A DNA stretch of 64,000 nt from a virus: the IMG/VR virus record IMGVR_UViG_3300030329_004520, positions 18,544 through 82,543 of that record; one strand, 5' to 3'. Numbering within the stretch: position 1 is the stretch's first letter; each line of letters starts with the position of its first letter. Below, one piece after another: positions 18,501 through 28,067 of this stretch. Position numbers and translations under genes: made by a program. A model generated the notes under the pieces. It had not been told where the DNA came from. It did no database searches and was given only the letters and a program-made list of their open reading frames with translations.

Positions 18501-19973
18501 AAATCAGGTTCAGATAAGTTTGAGGTAATTGATGTATCACCAAATACTCCGGACTATACAATAGTTGTTGATAAAAATTTATTTAATTCACAATCATTTT
18601 GGTATGATATGACTACTATTGAGACATTTAATTTTCCATTATATGGTAGTGGGGCAGGTACTTTAGTTTATAATGAAAACTCAATTTTAATACCAGATAC
18701 ATTTACATTAAAAGATGATTTGAGATATGACCAAAGTGTTATAAAACAAAATCACGATTTATTAAGTCACGATATAATTAATACACCACAATTAGATTTT
18801 TCCAGGTCTCCACAGAATGTTATTAACGATTTCTTAAAAGATAATTTGGGTAATTTAGATTTTAATGATTTGTTCGCCGACCCTAGAGATGAGTTTGAAG
18901 ATTCCTATGAAGCCTTAGATAAATTTAATCATAACTTAATTAATAAATTTGATATATCAATTAATATTAATAAATTTAAAAGAGGAGTATCAAGAATATT
19001 TAATTCATCACTTATAGAAAGTACTAAAAAAATGTTACCGGCTAGAGCGAAGTTAATAGATGGACTCGTTTTAAAACCAACATATACTGAACGAATTAAA
19101 ATAAAACCATTAAAAGAAAGACCTTCTGTTGAAAAGTTAGGTGACAATGAAGGAGTATTACCAGATACAAGTTGGACTTTTACACCCGGAGAAGAACATA
19201 AACCATATGCATATTCATTTAATGATTTAGATGCTGATTTTGAAGAGACTTTCTATCCATGGTATGAGAATAAAGGTGATAGTACAGGTATAATTTTAGA
19301 TGCGAGAGAATATCCAGATAGAATATTTGATGACAGACCGGAATTGTCTTGGGGTACTACACTTAATGATACTCATTTCGTTAGTCATTTAGATGCTGGT
19401 ATAAATAATGATTATAATACTGGATATTATGAAACTCAAGATGTATTTCATATGATTGGAGATATTGAATTTATATCTGGTTCATTACATTGGGGTTTAC
19501 CTCAAATTGATTATATGAAAGATAGTACTTTTAAAAATAAAAAATTATTGAAAACAAGTGATGCTGTAGCTAGTAGAGAATTAGGAACTACTTTACAATA
19601 TGTTTCTGTAAATAGTTCTTCTTATTATGGTAAACTAATTGATAATGAATTTAGAAGACCACAAAATCATCATACAACTTTTGGTGGTCATAGTCATATG
19701 AATTTAGGTAGAATATATGAAGGATATCAACATCGTGGTGATATAGACAATAATACTTATTCTAATAATACTAAAGTTTCTTATGTTGCTCCAGCTGTAA
19801 GTGATTTGGCACATAAAGTAGTTGTACCTAAAGGAGCGATGACTGATACAACAAGTAAATTAGCATATGAAGATTTAACTACACAGGCATTTTATCGTAT
19901 ACAAATTGATAATAAAGGTAAAGGAAAATTAAAAGTTATTAGGAATGATGAGATAGAAGGTACCGCATCTTAA
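15561..19973 (+). CDS. Large gpI/gp7-like baseplate wedge protein with LamG-like insertion
   Basis: In this 1470-residue protein, the region around residues 580-710 matches the tail protein I pattern: helices with LLANSLGYDF, then IYKSKGTDNSIRALLNCYG, equivalent to the KGT...AL...G signature of P2 gpI. gpI corresponds to the T4 gp7 core that bundles with gp6. Residues about 775-956 look like a concanavalin/LamG-type sandwich (FTLIMHPMMNL upstream, SGSINQFYICPDYTG, then WHYYMGEN). The long beta-rich N- and C-terminal extensions are unassigned. The order gp25-gp6-...-this gene supports the wedge call. It ends before a 95-bp gap with a late-type motif. Confidence 0.68.
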   Translation: MSSFFPQLTPSGIRFFVKKIANSKKEVQVSIIDNSITSYETGMFSWFNLTTGTEHTNKTHLYNIFTSLATTSNWAINQNEYELVISVGEGKYIPILNSLFVLDPAADNSDVNGYHMVYKTNEAIPATIKKNQTIDILILKSEYLNQEVFYAGKRPPIIKKFGNPLITDYSQTIPYQKEKLVEDFENFNELTGSVGKEKLIHTLSSSLQERLVDYSDFKNFVHFGSAEQRIKNYKTKVADIENLQINISKSLYTTGQSDPDTSDFNPSNQESVTSIRSQYFNELRTILNGFTDYEKFLYYDNQINFTGSSPGIGMNYIESEPLVTSDAIEKKADFEGFPYAYFISASTDKEVAFTAGKYMAEGNHFNNQTGSFYLSFLMKASGSFDERFKHINTQTSSLVNYPENSLNVNNILKPSSTGSEYRRYVFAASASYWLPNTGYQISHPGGNPITDWSSDSNQVKIIKEGTSVTGSLVQGFGDYANLLTTPVNAGESITGSFVPKGDLFNISIKDTSIGKATSAVVTDIKVTKTNPLDFLPFAIQYSVSSSTFNNWYDGILSSASFFDTHNIHRLYNNIPPTFQTMDTETSNRDMLQYVDMMGEFFDEYKVLIDDYYRVFDLGFSDYEMVPPKFNALLANSLGYDFLSEQSGSILEKFGLFDSFSSEQKEYNNKLFNNILNNIHYIYKSKGTDNSIRALLNCYGLPSNVLKIKETGQNLKSYEQTFLSNDTHLTAVNKLSEMTGSVSFEQYTEAFFTLIMHPMMNLTTEWNSSNVISQSAVEGVFKMETTPNTMSLFSSKVTTGGNDLWRVIVIPSGSSQPKKAKVKFQLNKSNKGVSPITTHGDTYSIETPYLDILDSKLTNILIQKSASLANAYPKTGTYDYELIVGKLDGERLKFVTGSKIQVAGGTLAGGRANQNWLSGSINQFYICPDYTGSVAEVRSWKEPLSVGAFKQHVYNPKNIVGNHFSSSLDDLEWHYYMGENYKSGSDKFEVIDVSPNTPDYTIVVDKNLFNSQSFWYDMTTIETFNFPLYGSGAGTLVYNENSILIPDTFTLKDDLRYDQSVIKQNHDLLSHDIINTPQLDFSRSPQNVINDFLKDNLGNLDFNDLFADPRDEFEDSYEALDKFNHNLINKFDISININKFKRGVSRIFNSSLIESTKKMLPARAKLIDGLVLKPTYTERIKIKPLKERPSVEKLGDNEGVLPDTSWTFTPGEEHKPYAYSFNDLDADFEETFYPWYENKGDSTGIILDAREYPDRIFDDRPELSWGTTLNDTHFVSHLDAGINNDYNTGYYETQDVFHMIGDIEFISGSLHWGLPQIDYMKDSTFKNKKLLKTSDAVASRELGTTLQYVSVNSSSYYGKLIDNEFRRPQNHHTTFGGHSHMNLGRIYEGYQHRGDIDNNTYSNNTKVSYVAPAVSDLAHKVVVPKGAMTDTTSKLAYEDLTTQAFYRIQIDNKGKGKLKVIRNDEIEGTAS

Positions 19974-20003
19974 TTTTTTTTAACATAAAATGAAAAAAAA
20001 CTA

Positions 20004-20011
20004 TATTTATA
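20004..20011 (+). promoter_or_regulatory. TATTTATA motif (candidate late-type promoter)
   Basis: It occurs inside CTATATTTATATATGA, preceded by an A-run, within the 95-bp gap between two structural operons and 57 bp before the ATG at 20069. The 27 bp around it nearly repeat the gap at 50524-50547. Confidence 0.5.
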
Positions 20012-20068
20012 TATGAAAACATATATGCAGTTAAGTTATAGTACATTTCATAATATAGGAGAACATTA

Positions 20069-20791
20069 ATGGGATATTTAGATAATTCAACTATTGTAGT
20101 TGATGCAGTTTTAACAAAAGAAGGTCGAAGATTATTGAGTGAAGGTCAAGGCCTAGATATTCAATATTTTACTTTATCTGATTCCGGTATAGATTATACT
20201 TTATGGAATCCAGACCATCCAAGCGGTTCAGCTTATTATGGAGAAGCAATTGAAAATTTACCATCTTTAGAAGCTTTACCTAGAGGTCAATTTTATATGC
20301 GTAACAAACTAATAACTTTAGGAAAAGGTGTTACGAGTATACCATATTGGGAAGTAAATGGTAACACAGATTTACAGATTATACCAATAAAAACATCAGA
20401 TGATAGTGACCCAAATACAGGTACATCAGATAATCCATCTTATTTAGGTGTAGAAGTTAACTTTGAAATAAAAGGTAGTACTGGTGAAGGTAATTATCAA
20501 TTAACAATACCAAATGCTACTGCTTTAAGTAGTATTCAGGCTGGTGATTGGGGTAATAATACTAATAACAATTGGCAAATAAATCCATTGAGTAACGAAG
20601 ATGGTCAGAGTGTAACTTATCTTCAAAATATAGAAGCGGCTGATGCAGCATTTTATAATTTACAACCTGGAAGTAATCAATTTTCAATTAGATTTAAAAG
20701 AACAAATGTATCAGCTGTAATGGATTGTTCACTTATTAGTCTACAGACTGGTATAACAAAAACTTTTAGACTAGATATAGAAGCAATTTAA
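20069..20791 (+). CDS. Conserved marine-phage structural protein
   Basis: The 240-residue protein starts MGYLDNSTIVVDAVLTKEGR, continues with FTLSDSGIDYTLWNPDHP and has PSLEALPRGQFYMRNKL. I recognise this layout from uncharacterised structural proteins of marine T4-like phages (from memory), without a known function. The rest is beta-rich. A GGAG site precedes the ATG, and the gene opens a four-gene structural unit behind a late-type motif. Confidence 0.65.
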   Translation: MGYLDNSTIVVDAVLTKEGRRLLSEGQGLDIQYFTLSDSGIDYTLWNPDHPSGSAYYGEAIENLPSLEALPRGQFYMRNKLITLGKGVTSIPYWEVNGNTDLQIIPIKTSDDSDPNTGTSDNPSYLGVEVNFEIKGSTGEGNYQLTIPNATALSSIQAGDWGNNTNNNWQINPLSNEDGQSVTYLQNIEAADAAFYNLQPGSNQFSIRFKRTNVSAVMDCSLISLQTGITKTFRLDIEAI

Positions 20792-20810
20792 TAATTAGGA
20801 GAATAATACT

Positions 20811-22085
20811 ATGCCAAATCATTATGGAAATGCCGGTGGAAATAGAGGAAGAGGAAATCTAGCTTCTAACACCCAAAGATTGAATCAAGGAGCGAGTCAA
20901 GGCACTGCATTCAGTCAACAAACTCAAGACCAATCTATCAATCTATCTTTCGGAGCAGCATTGTCAGTCGGTGATGTTTTGACAACTCAAACTAAAGTAA
21001 CCAAAGGGTATTTTACTGGTGATACTGGCTTATTAACTGGAAATTTGATTCACACTGGAAGTTTAGGTTCTACTAATTTACCATACTATTATAATTTAAC
21101 AAATAATCATCCTTTGTCATCAAGTGTAGCTACACAATTCGCAATAACATTTGGTCATAGAGGAGGTTCTGGTTCTCAATGTCTAGATGGTACTGGTAAT
21201 GAAACTTTAGTTGGTCCTAGTAAAGCTATTTATAATCAATTAGCTACTTTAGTATTACCGGAAGGTGAAGTATCGGGTGGTTTCGAAATATCAAAACAAG
21301 GTAATCACGCAGAAACTGCAGCTGGTCCTTTAACAGGTCCTGATGAATATATTTATGCATTAATTGGTCAACGAGGTCGTTTTAAAGATGAATTAGATTA
21401 TGGTAATTGGACATTAAAATTAAAAGGACAAAACTCTGATGGTACTGATACAAGAACATTATACTTAACTGATGATAGTAAAGATACAAGTGCTACCGTT
21501 AAAAATAGTATTTATGGTAGAAAATTTAATATCGTAAGTGGTTCAGTAGGTAATACAATAAGTAGTTCAGCATACAGAACATTTGGTTGGTATTATCCAG
21601 AAGCGGGTATGATGATATTAAGTGGTCACGAATTATCTGCTAGTATACCTGGACAAACAAACACCAAACATATGACTGCTAGTTTTGATGCATCTGTAAC
21701 AGCTGGAACACATTTAACACATAGTGGCTTCGCTCCTAACTTACATAATGGTGGTAATCCACAAAATGCACTGAGATTAGCTACTTGTATGAGATATATT
21801 AATACTGCAGAACAAAGATTTAGAAGTGCTCAAATTCAAAACAAGAAAAGTTATTTTTTAACCGTACCACCATCGGCTTGTAATTTTTCCACTAACCCGA
21901 CATTTACTTCTGGTTCAGCTGGAAAAATTCGACATAAATCTATGTATGGTAATCCGAATGTATTTATAACTACCGTTGGTTTACATCGTAGTGATGGACG
22001 ATTAGTAGCAGTTGCTAAATTGTCATCACCAATTATAAAAAACTTTGGAGTACAGACAACGATAAAAGTAAACTTAACTTATTAA
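20811..22085 (+). CDS. Structural protein sharing a module with the 1469-residue protein downstream
   Basis: The 424-residue protein has a low-complexity Asn/Gly/Gln-rich start (residues 1-45). A body of about residues 110-424 includes ITFGHRGGSGSQ, PDEYIYALIGQRG, FGWYYPEAGMMIL and a closing TVGLHRSDGRLVAVAKLS. The same landmarks recur in order at the C-terminus of the protein encoded at 23102-27511, so the two share a duplicated module. Virion location is inferred from neighbours; the function is unknown. GGAG site, 19 bp after the previous gene. Confidence 0.65.
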   Translation: MPNHYGNAGGNRGRGNLASNTQRLNQGASQGTAFSQQTQDQSINLSFGAALSVGDVLTTQTKVTKGYFTGDTGLLTGNLIHTGSLGSTNLPYYYNLTNNHPLSSSVATQFAITFGHRGGSGSQCLDGTGNETLVGPSKAIYNQLATLVLPEGEVSGGFEISKQGNHAETAAGPLTGPDEYIYALIGQRGRFKDELDYGNWTLKLKGQNSDGTDTRTLYLTDDSKDTSATVKNSIYGRKFNIVSGSVGNTISSSAYRTFGWYYPEAGMMILSGHELSASIPGQTNTKHMTASFDASVTAGTHLTHSGFAPNLHNGGNPQNALRLATCMRYINTAEQRFRSAQIQNKKSYFLTVPPSACNFSTNPTFTSGSAGKIRHKSMYGNPNVFITTVGLHRSDGRLVAVAKLSSPIIKNFGVQTTIKVNLTY

Positions 22086-22100
22086 GGTTGGAAAAATGAT

Positions 22101-23090
22101 ATGGCTACATTTTATAAAGGCATTGAATATGTATCAAATCCACGAGAAAGAGTAGTTTATTACAAAAACCAATCATTTACTAATACAGATGAGGGTATTT
22201 CTTCCGTACAATTCAGGTCAGAATCTTTACAATATGAATCAGCGACTGGTTTAAAACAACATACAATTTCTGGTAGTCATTATCAGTTCGCAGATAATTT
22301 TTTAAATTCTGATAAAGAATCTCAATTTGATGGATATGTAAACATACATAGAAATAAATTTTATACATCAGGTTCAGTACTTTATATTCCTCAACAATAT
22401 TTCGGAGAGCAGATAAAACCAAAATCTTTTACTTTAACTGATGACTCTACAGCTAAACAAGTAATAATAAAAGATGATGGAAGAGGTAACTTGTTTTCAT
22501 CTAATGCACATAATTCAAGAAGTGTAAGTTCCGTTTCGTCTTCAGATAATTATGTAGGAAATATTCATTATCAGAGTGGTGTAGTTTTACTTACAGAAAC
22601 AGCTTCGTGGTCAGGTTCTGGATTAAATACAACAGATATAAATTATAGTGATGTTACACGAGGTAGTTATAGAGTTGATTTTAATTCAACACAAACAATT
22701 ACACAAAATGAAATAATTGTAAAGATTAAATCACACGAGTTCAACGCAACAGGTAATCAAAGTATTTATAAAAACCATGACGCGGTCAGGTCATCAGAAA
22801 TAATAGAAAATATTTCTAAAAGTATAGATGATTTTTCACCATACGCAACAGGTATAGCATTTTATAAAGATATACCATCTGTTTTATCTATTAGAACGAT
22901 AGATACAGGTGAGAGGACTATAGTATCAAAGTCATATGATGAATCGTATAATCCTATAGATGAATATGTAGGAGATGATGTAGTTTTTTATGTTCCTGAA
23001 ACTGAACCATTAATGGTGGCCAAATTTCCTAGACCAATTAAAATAGATAGTACTGGTGATATAACATTAATTATTAGATATGATACATAA
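22101..23090 (+). CDS. Structural protein, beta-rich
   Basis: The 329-residue protein begins MATFYKGIEYVSNPRERVVY and is dominated by short strands with many Ser, Tyr and Asp. A helix-loop at KNHDAVRSSEIIENISK precedes the end strands (PIKIDSTGDITLIIRYD). It lies between two paralogous structural proteins and is probably part of the same assembly. Ribosome site weak (GGTTGG). No family recognised. Confidence 0.6.
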   Translation: MATFYKGIEYVSNPRERVVYYKNQSFTNTDEGISSVQFRSESLQYESATGLKQHTISGSHYQFADNFLNSDKESQFDGYVNIHRNKFYTSGSVLYIPQQYFGEQIKPKSFTLTDDSTAKQVIIKDDGRGNLFSSNAHNSRSVSSVSSSDNYVGNIHYQSGVVLLTETASWSGSGLNTTDINYSDVTRGSYRVDFNSTQTITQNEIIVKIKSHEFNATGNQSIYKNHDAVRSSEIIENISKSIDDFSPYATGIAFYKDIPSVLSIRTIDTGERTIVSKSYDESYNPIDEYVGDDVVFYVPETEPLMVAKFPRPIKIDSTGDITLIIRYDT

Positions 23091-23101
23091 AAGAGAAAAA
23101 G

Positions 23102-26100
23102 ATGGCACAAAATAATCAAAATCAACAAACTGATACTGGTGGTAATAATAATATAGATTATACAATAAATTTATTTTTACACGGAGTAGATGTAGGAACT
23201 ATTGTAGAAATAGGAACAGCCAATTCATTTTTTGGTAATCAACGACTTACAAATGTACCTTCAGTAGAAGAATTAGAATTAGTTAGTCAAATAAATCCTA
23301 TAAGTAGTGCACATCCACAGATGTTAAACAAATGTTTTCAATTTCCGGGATATCGTCTTTCTACTAATAGTGCAGATACTTATGAAGAATCTTTAATTAA
23401 TCCATTAGGTGGTTATGGAGCTTTAAGTCATACTAGTTGGAACACTTATTTTGCTGATTCAAGTTGGAAATATGAAGGTAGTAATAGTTCTGTTTATTTT
23501 ACAGCACCGGCTCAGAATAATACTTGGAATTGGACTACATATTTACAAGTTCTTTTAAATCACAATAGAATAAGTGGACTACCTATGTTACTTGATGAAA
23601 GTAGTCATTTAACTCGTTGTAAACAAATTATAAGAGGTGTTGGTAATGGAAATCCTCCATATGAGTGGATACCAGTAACTACACCATTAATAAAAACTAG
23701 AATGTTATTACGAGAATGGCATGACACTAGTTTACAGACAACAGACGATTGGGTAGAATTTTATTGGGTAGCACAATGTAATGGGCATGTTAATGGAATA
23801 ACTGGAGACCCTACTACTGATTTTCGTTTATTAGATAGTTCTGGTACTCCTATAGAATTTGGTACTTTTCCTGGTATGGAATTCGGAGCTGCATTGACTG
23901 GTACATATACTAATCCAAATGGCCAAACTTTTGGTATAGAAGGTAACATATATGATTTATATCAAGTAGCATTACCATATGGTATGCCGAAATTAGTAAT
24001 ACCATTTAGACGACCTTTATCAGTTACTTTTGATGATTGTTTTGCGGACGGAGCTGAGTACCAAGGAGCACTTGATGGTGAAGGAATTACATTCGGAGAT
24101 TTTTCAGAAACTTTAGGATTCAGACAACCACGAGTTTTCCCGTTCACTGGATTACATAATCCAACAGGACAAGTAACTGATGGCTTTCCACATAAAGGTT
24201 TTGCACCGGGTGATGAACCAAACGATGCTTTAATAAATGCATATGAGTCACAGGACAATTATATACAAGATACAGCTGACCAATGGGGACCTTACATATG
24301 GGGTATAGGAGAATTTTCTTCTTATCAAGATAGACACCGATTATTTGGGATAAATAATGGAAATCTTTCATTACAAGGATTTTTCATTAATGATTATGAT
24401 TTAGCTAACATATACGAATATGATTCACATACAGGTTTCCCTATAAATCATAATGCAGATACTTATCAAGCCAATATGAATATATATAATCAAATAATAA
24501 ATCATCCTAATATATCTCTACAAAATAAACAGAAAGTTTATTTAATGCGACAAAGATATGCTATGACTGCACTTGATGGTTGGGGACAAGCGACTGGTGG
24601 ATTTTTACCATCTATACAATCAGTATTAGATGCGTATCAAATGAGTTCTGGATTAAATTCATCTAATAGTTTAATGATTGATATTAATGAAAAACTATGT
24701 CCATTAGGTCCTCCGGCACCAGCTGGTTATGACCCAATAGTAGGTCATAATTGGGAACAATTTTTTGGAATATCAGCTGATGAGAATATATCATTTTCAG
24801 ATGGATATGTTCCATTTTATTTTTCTAATTCATTAAATTTTAATGTTACAGATGAAACTACTACAGATGGTTTTAACAACTCAGCTCTTATAAATAGTTT
24901 TAATAATTATTGTGCCGAACATTCTATTCAGATAAGTGGAGCAAATTTAACAAATTTATTCCATTTATGTCAAGAATTTGTAGATAGAAAAATATGGGAA
25001 TGGTGTTTCGATGCATATGTAGTAGCTAGACAACTTTATAGTGGTTCAAGTCCAACACCAACTCCGACAGAATTATTCATATTAAGTGAATCTGGAACAG
25101 GAGCTATAACATTACAAATGATACAAGAAAATGAATCACTATCAGCGGCTGATAAAGATAAAGTTACTTTATTTAGATTAATAGTGATGACATTGTATAG
25201 TATGTGGTTACAACAATATAATAGTGAAAATGGACCCGCGTTTAATCATCCTAATCATTTATTCGCTCCGTTTACAGGTCAATGGTCAGAATCAGAAGGA
25301 GCGACAACTGAAGAACAAAGCACTTTAAATGATATTAGTTATCCACCACATGCGGCATGGGAAACTTATGTTGAGAATGGTTGGTCAGATTGGATAAAAT
25401 TAGCTATAATAACTCTACCGACGAATTATGGTGGTATACAAATGTTTGAAACTTATAATTTTATAATATATTGTGCCTCAGGTGGAACAATATATATACC
25501 AAATGATACATATCAAGCTACACCGAGTGATAATTTCTTACCAGATGCGATGACAAGTGATGTAGATTGGGGAGTCTTTTATCAACCAATGGGATATATT
25601 CTTGAACCTGGATGGAATACTATCACTTACTATGGTCCCGATTTTACAGGAACAAATCCGTGGGCAGAAGCTGCTTATATAAATGAAAATTTTGATGGAC
25701 TAAATGGTCAAATAGAATTTATTAATTTTGGTAGTTCTCAATCTTTAATATATTCATATGAATCTATTACTACTGATGAAGGTAACTTCGTCACAGGTTT
25801 CTATCCTTCGAGTGCAACAGGTGAAACTATTTTAAAATATGGTCAAGAAATACAAGTTAAAGTTAGTGAACAACAAGTTGAGTTTGAAACTATGGCATTC
25901 GGTAGTCCTATTGAAAATGTTTATAATTATTGGTTTAGTACGAATACTACTATGTATCAAATGGTACAAACTTTGATGATGGCCGGTTATAATGGTACAA
26001 CATTAGATGCTAATGGTGATGGAGATATAACTTTAGCTGACGGAATGGCTATAGCTAATGCATTGGATGATTATAGACCATATCAATTTATTCAATGGGC

Positions 26101-27511
26101 TCAACAGATTGGCCAAAGTGATATTATATATCAATATTTTCCACCGAATGGTATGACGATAAATCCTTTAACACAAGATGAAATACAAGAATTTGGTTTA
26201 CCTCCAATGCCAAGTTTATTTTACGCACCAGCTGGCTCAGTAAAAACATTTGACGCAATACAAAATTTAACACATAATAGAACACGAGGTTACTTTAAAG
26301 GTAATCCAGCATTGAATGAAATCGGTGCTACAACAATGTTAACAGCTACTAATGGTAATTCTACATTACCCAACTATGAAGGTACGAATGCATCACAGAA
26401 TGAAATTGGAGCACGATACATTAATGGTAACCAAATATTTACTCAAAGTCGTAACCCAAGTAATGACCCATATAATTATGTTATTTTAGATGGTGACCCT
26501 AGTAACGCCGATTCAGAACCTATCTTTTCTGTTAGTTTTGGTCAAAGAGAGGGTTCGGGTTCAAGAGTTAGTGGAAATGGTAAATCGGCGGCATATGCTA
26601 TATATAAACAATGGGCTAATACACTACTTGGTACGGAACGAGGAGAATTTTTCTCAATATCAGGTTCTTTGAGAGGTACAGATTTAGCTCCTTCAGATAA
26701 TGTCAATAGTAATTCACCTATTTCTGATTCAAATAGAAATCCTGACGAATATATCTATGTTTTATCTTCTATTAAAAAAGGTGATGCTATTTTAGATAAA
26801 AATATACCAGATTGGCAAATAACTTTAAGTGGTTCCAATCTTACAGGAGGAGGAGCTACCGTAAGTTTTGTTAGTGATTATGAATTTAATAAAGGTGGTT
26901 ACTATCAAAGTAATGGTTTACTAAGATATAATATAATTAGAAAACAAATACAGGGAGATGGTTCTAATCAAGGCTTAACGCCACCAAGTTCAGCTTCTTA
27001 TGGTCATTTTTATCCAGATATGGGAGTTTGGGTATTCAATGAAATGGTAGTAAGACATTTTGGAGGACAAGGAAGTACTGATGTAGTTGATTTCAATAGA
27101 CCTGGTAAATCTCATAATGGTTTAGCGATGAATGGAGCAGCAAGAAGTGATAAAGAATATAATAATGCATTAAAATTTGTAAATGCTCTTAGAAATAGAG
27201 GAACAAGTAAATGTATTGAAAGTTTAGTTTACCAAAATGAAGAAAACTTAAAATTATGTGTAGCTAGAATAAAGCCTGAAGAATTAAATTATACTTTGAA
27301 TCAAACAAGATTAGAAAAAAATGGTAAATTAAATACTTTTAGTAATACTATGAATTATGAAGAAAATACTGATAATACTCCTACATCGTTTGCTAATAGT
27401 ATTCAAATATATGATAAATATGGTTATATGGTGGCTGTAGGTAATTTAAGTACACCATTAAAAAAAGATTTTAATTCAGAAATAGTTATTAAAGTTGTAG
27501 TACCAACATAA
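23102..27511 (+). CDS. Large virion protein with dockerin-like loop and duplicated C-terminal module
   Basis: The 1469-residue protein has a long Trp/Tyr/Asn-rich N-terminal region without a recognised fold. A calcium-type loop lies at residue 969 onward (DANGDGDITLAD) followed by a second helix, as in dockerin or EF-hand repeats. Residues about 1130-1469 match the product of 20811-22085 (SVSFGQREGSGSR, PDEYIYVLSSIKKG, YGHFYPDMGVWVF, YGYMVAVGNLS). The fusion suggests that the shared module is the virion-attachment part and the N-terminal ~1100 residues are an added outward domain. It precedes the recombination block by 10 bp. Confidence 0.62.
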   Translation: MAQNNQNQQTDTGGNNNIDYTINLFLHGVDVGTIVEIGTANSFFGNQRLTNVPSVEELELVSQINPISSAHPQMLNKCFQFPGYRLSTNSADTYEESLINPLGGYGALSHTSWNTYFADSSWKYEGSNSSVYFTAPAQNNTWNWTTYLQVLLNHNRISGLPMLLDESSHLTRCKQIIRGVGNGNPPYEWIPVTTPLIKTRMLLREWHDTSLQTTDDWVEFYWVAQCNGHVNGITGDPTTDFRLLDSSGTPIEFGTFPGMEFGAALTGTYTNPNGQTFGIEGNIYDLYQVALPYGMPKLVIPFRRPLSVTFDDCFADGAEYQGALDGEGITFGDFSETLGFRQPRVFPFTGLHNPTGQVTDGFPHKGFAPGDEPNDALINAYESQDNYIQDTADQWGPYIWGIGEFSSYQDRHRLFGINNGNLSLQGFFINDYDLANIYEYDSHTGFPINHNADTYQANMNIYNQIINHPNISLQNKQKVYLMRQRYAMTALDGWGQATGGFLPSIQSVLDAYQMSSGLNSSNSLMIDINEKLCPLGPPAPAGYDPIVGHNWEQFFGISADENISFSDGYVPFYFSNSLNFNVTDETTTDGFNNSALINSFNNYCAEHSIQISGANLTNLFHLCQEFVDRKIWEWCFDAYVVARQLYSGSSPTPTPTELFILSESGTGAITLQMIQENESLSAADKDKVTLFRLIVMTLYSMWLQQYNSENGPAFNHPNHLFAPFTGQWSESEGATTEEQSTLNDISYPPHAAWETYVENGWSDWIKLAIITLPTNYGGIQMFETYNFIIYCASGGTIYIPNDTYQATPSDNFLPDAMTSDVDWGVFYQPMGYILEPGWNTITYYGPDFTGTNPWAEAAYINENFDGLNGQIEFINFGSSQSLIYSYESITTDEGNFVTGFYPSSATGETILKYGQEIQVKVSEQQVEFETMAFGSPIENVYNYWFSTNTTMYQMVQTLMMAGYNGTTLDANGDGDITLADGMAIANALDDYRPYQFIQWAQQIGQSDIIYQYFPPNGMTINPLTQDEIQEFGLPPMPSLFYAPAGSVKTFDAIQNLTHNRTRGYFKGNPALNEIGATTMLTATNGNSTLPNYEGTNASQNEIGARYINGNQIFTQSRNPSNDPYNYVILDGDPSNADSEPIFSVSFGQREGSGSRVSGNGKSAAYAIYKQWANTLLGTERGEFFSISGSLRGTDLAPSDNVNSNSPISDSNRNPDEYIYVLSSIKKGDAILDKNIPDWQITLSGSNLTGGGATVSFVSDYEFNKGGYYQSNGLLRYNIIRKQIQGDGSNQGLTPPSSASYGHFYPDMGVWVFNEMVVRHFGGQGSTDVVDFNRPGKSHNGLAMNGAARSDKEYNNALKFVNALRNRGTSKCIESLVYQNEENLKLCVARIKPEELNYTLNQTRLEKNGKLNTFSNTMNYEENTDNTPTSFANSIQIYDKYGYMVAVGNLSTPLKKDFNSEIVIKVVVPT

Positions 27512-27521
27512 GGAAAATAAA

Positions 27522-28034
27522 ATGGTTACATTAGGATTAGATGCATCTACGACTTGTGTCGGATATGCATTCACACAAGATAAGAAGATTCTCGATATGG
27601 GATTCATCGACATCAAAAAAGAAAAAACACCAAAAGATAAAGTTCAGAAAGTTCTTGGATTTCTCAATGAAAGTTCGTATATTGATGAAGTTATGGATAT
27701 TAACATTGAAGATAATCTATCAGGATTTGCTGGTGGAAGAACTTCACAACAAGTTATTATCAAATTAGCTAAGTTTAATGCTATACTATGTTTTATGTTA
27801 GAAGAAATGTTTGAGTTTAATGTTCATAGTATAAATCCAATGACTGCTAGAAAACAAGTGTTTGGAAAAGCTAGAGTCAAAGGAATCAAAGCTAAAGATT
27901 TAGTTAAAATGAAAATAGAAGAAATGTATAACACAAAGAAATGGTGTAAAGAAACTACACGAGGTAATTGGGATAAAAGAAATATCGATATGTACGATGG
28001 TTTAGTAATGTCACTTTTTAAAAATAAAGCTTGA
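27522..28034 (+). CDS. RuvC-like Holliday-junction resolvase
   Basis: The 170-residue protein has the RuvC/RNase H-fold signature: GLDASTTCVGYA with catalytic D7, E63 in INIEDNLSGF, and the C-terminal acidic pair D156 and D159 in IDMYDGLVMS. Such enzymes cut four-way DNA junctions, needed to resolve recombining or branched replicating phage DNA before packaging (T4 uses the unrelated gp49). The length is normal for RuvC (about 170). Its stop overlaps the -35 box of the primase promoter. Confidence 0.85.
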   Translation: MVTLGLDASTTCVGYAFTQDKKILDMGFIDIKKEKTPKDKVQKVLGFLNESSYIDEVMDINIEDNLSGFAGGRTSQQVIIKLAKFNAILCFMLEEMFEFNVHSINPMTARKQVFGKARVKGIKAKDLVKMKIEEMYNTKKWCKETTRGNWDKRNIDMYDGLVMSLFKNKA

Positions 28035-28060
28035 CTTTTATACTAAAACCTTCGTATATT
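28031..28060 (+). promoter_or_regulatory. Sigma70-like promoter for the primase unit
   Basis: TTGACT (28031-28036, overlapping the RuvC-like stop codon) and TATATT (28055-28060) are spaced by 18 bp, with flanking GTATATTGTAT, the same as the promoter at 1712-1741. The predicted start of transcription falls at about 28067, so the primase ATG at 28068 would be the first codon of a leaderless message. No ribosome site is visible before that ATG. Confidence 0.65.
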
Positions 28061-28067
28061 GTATTAA

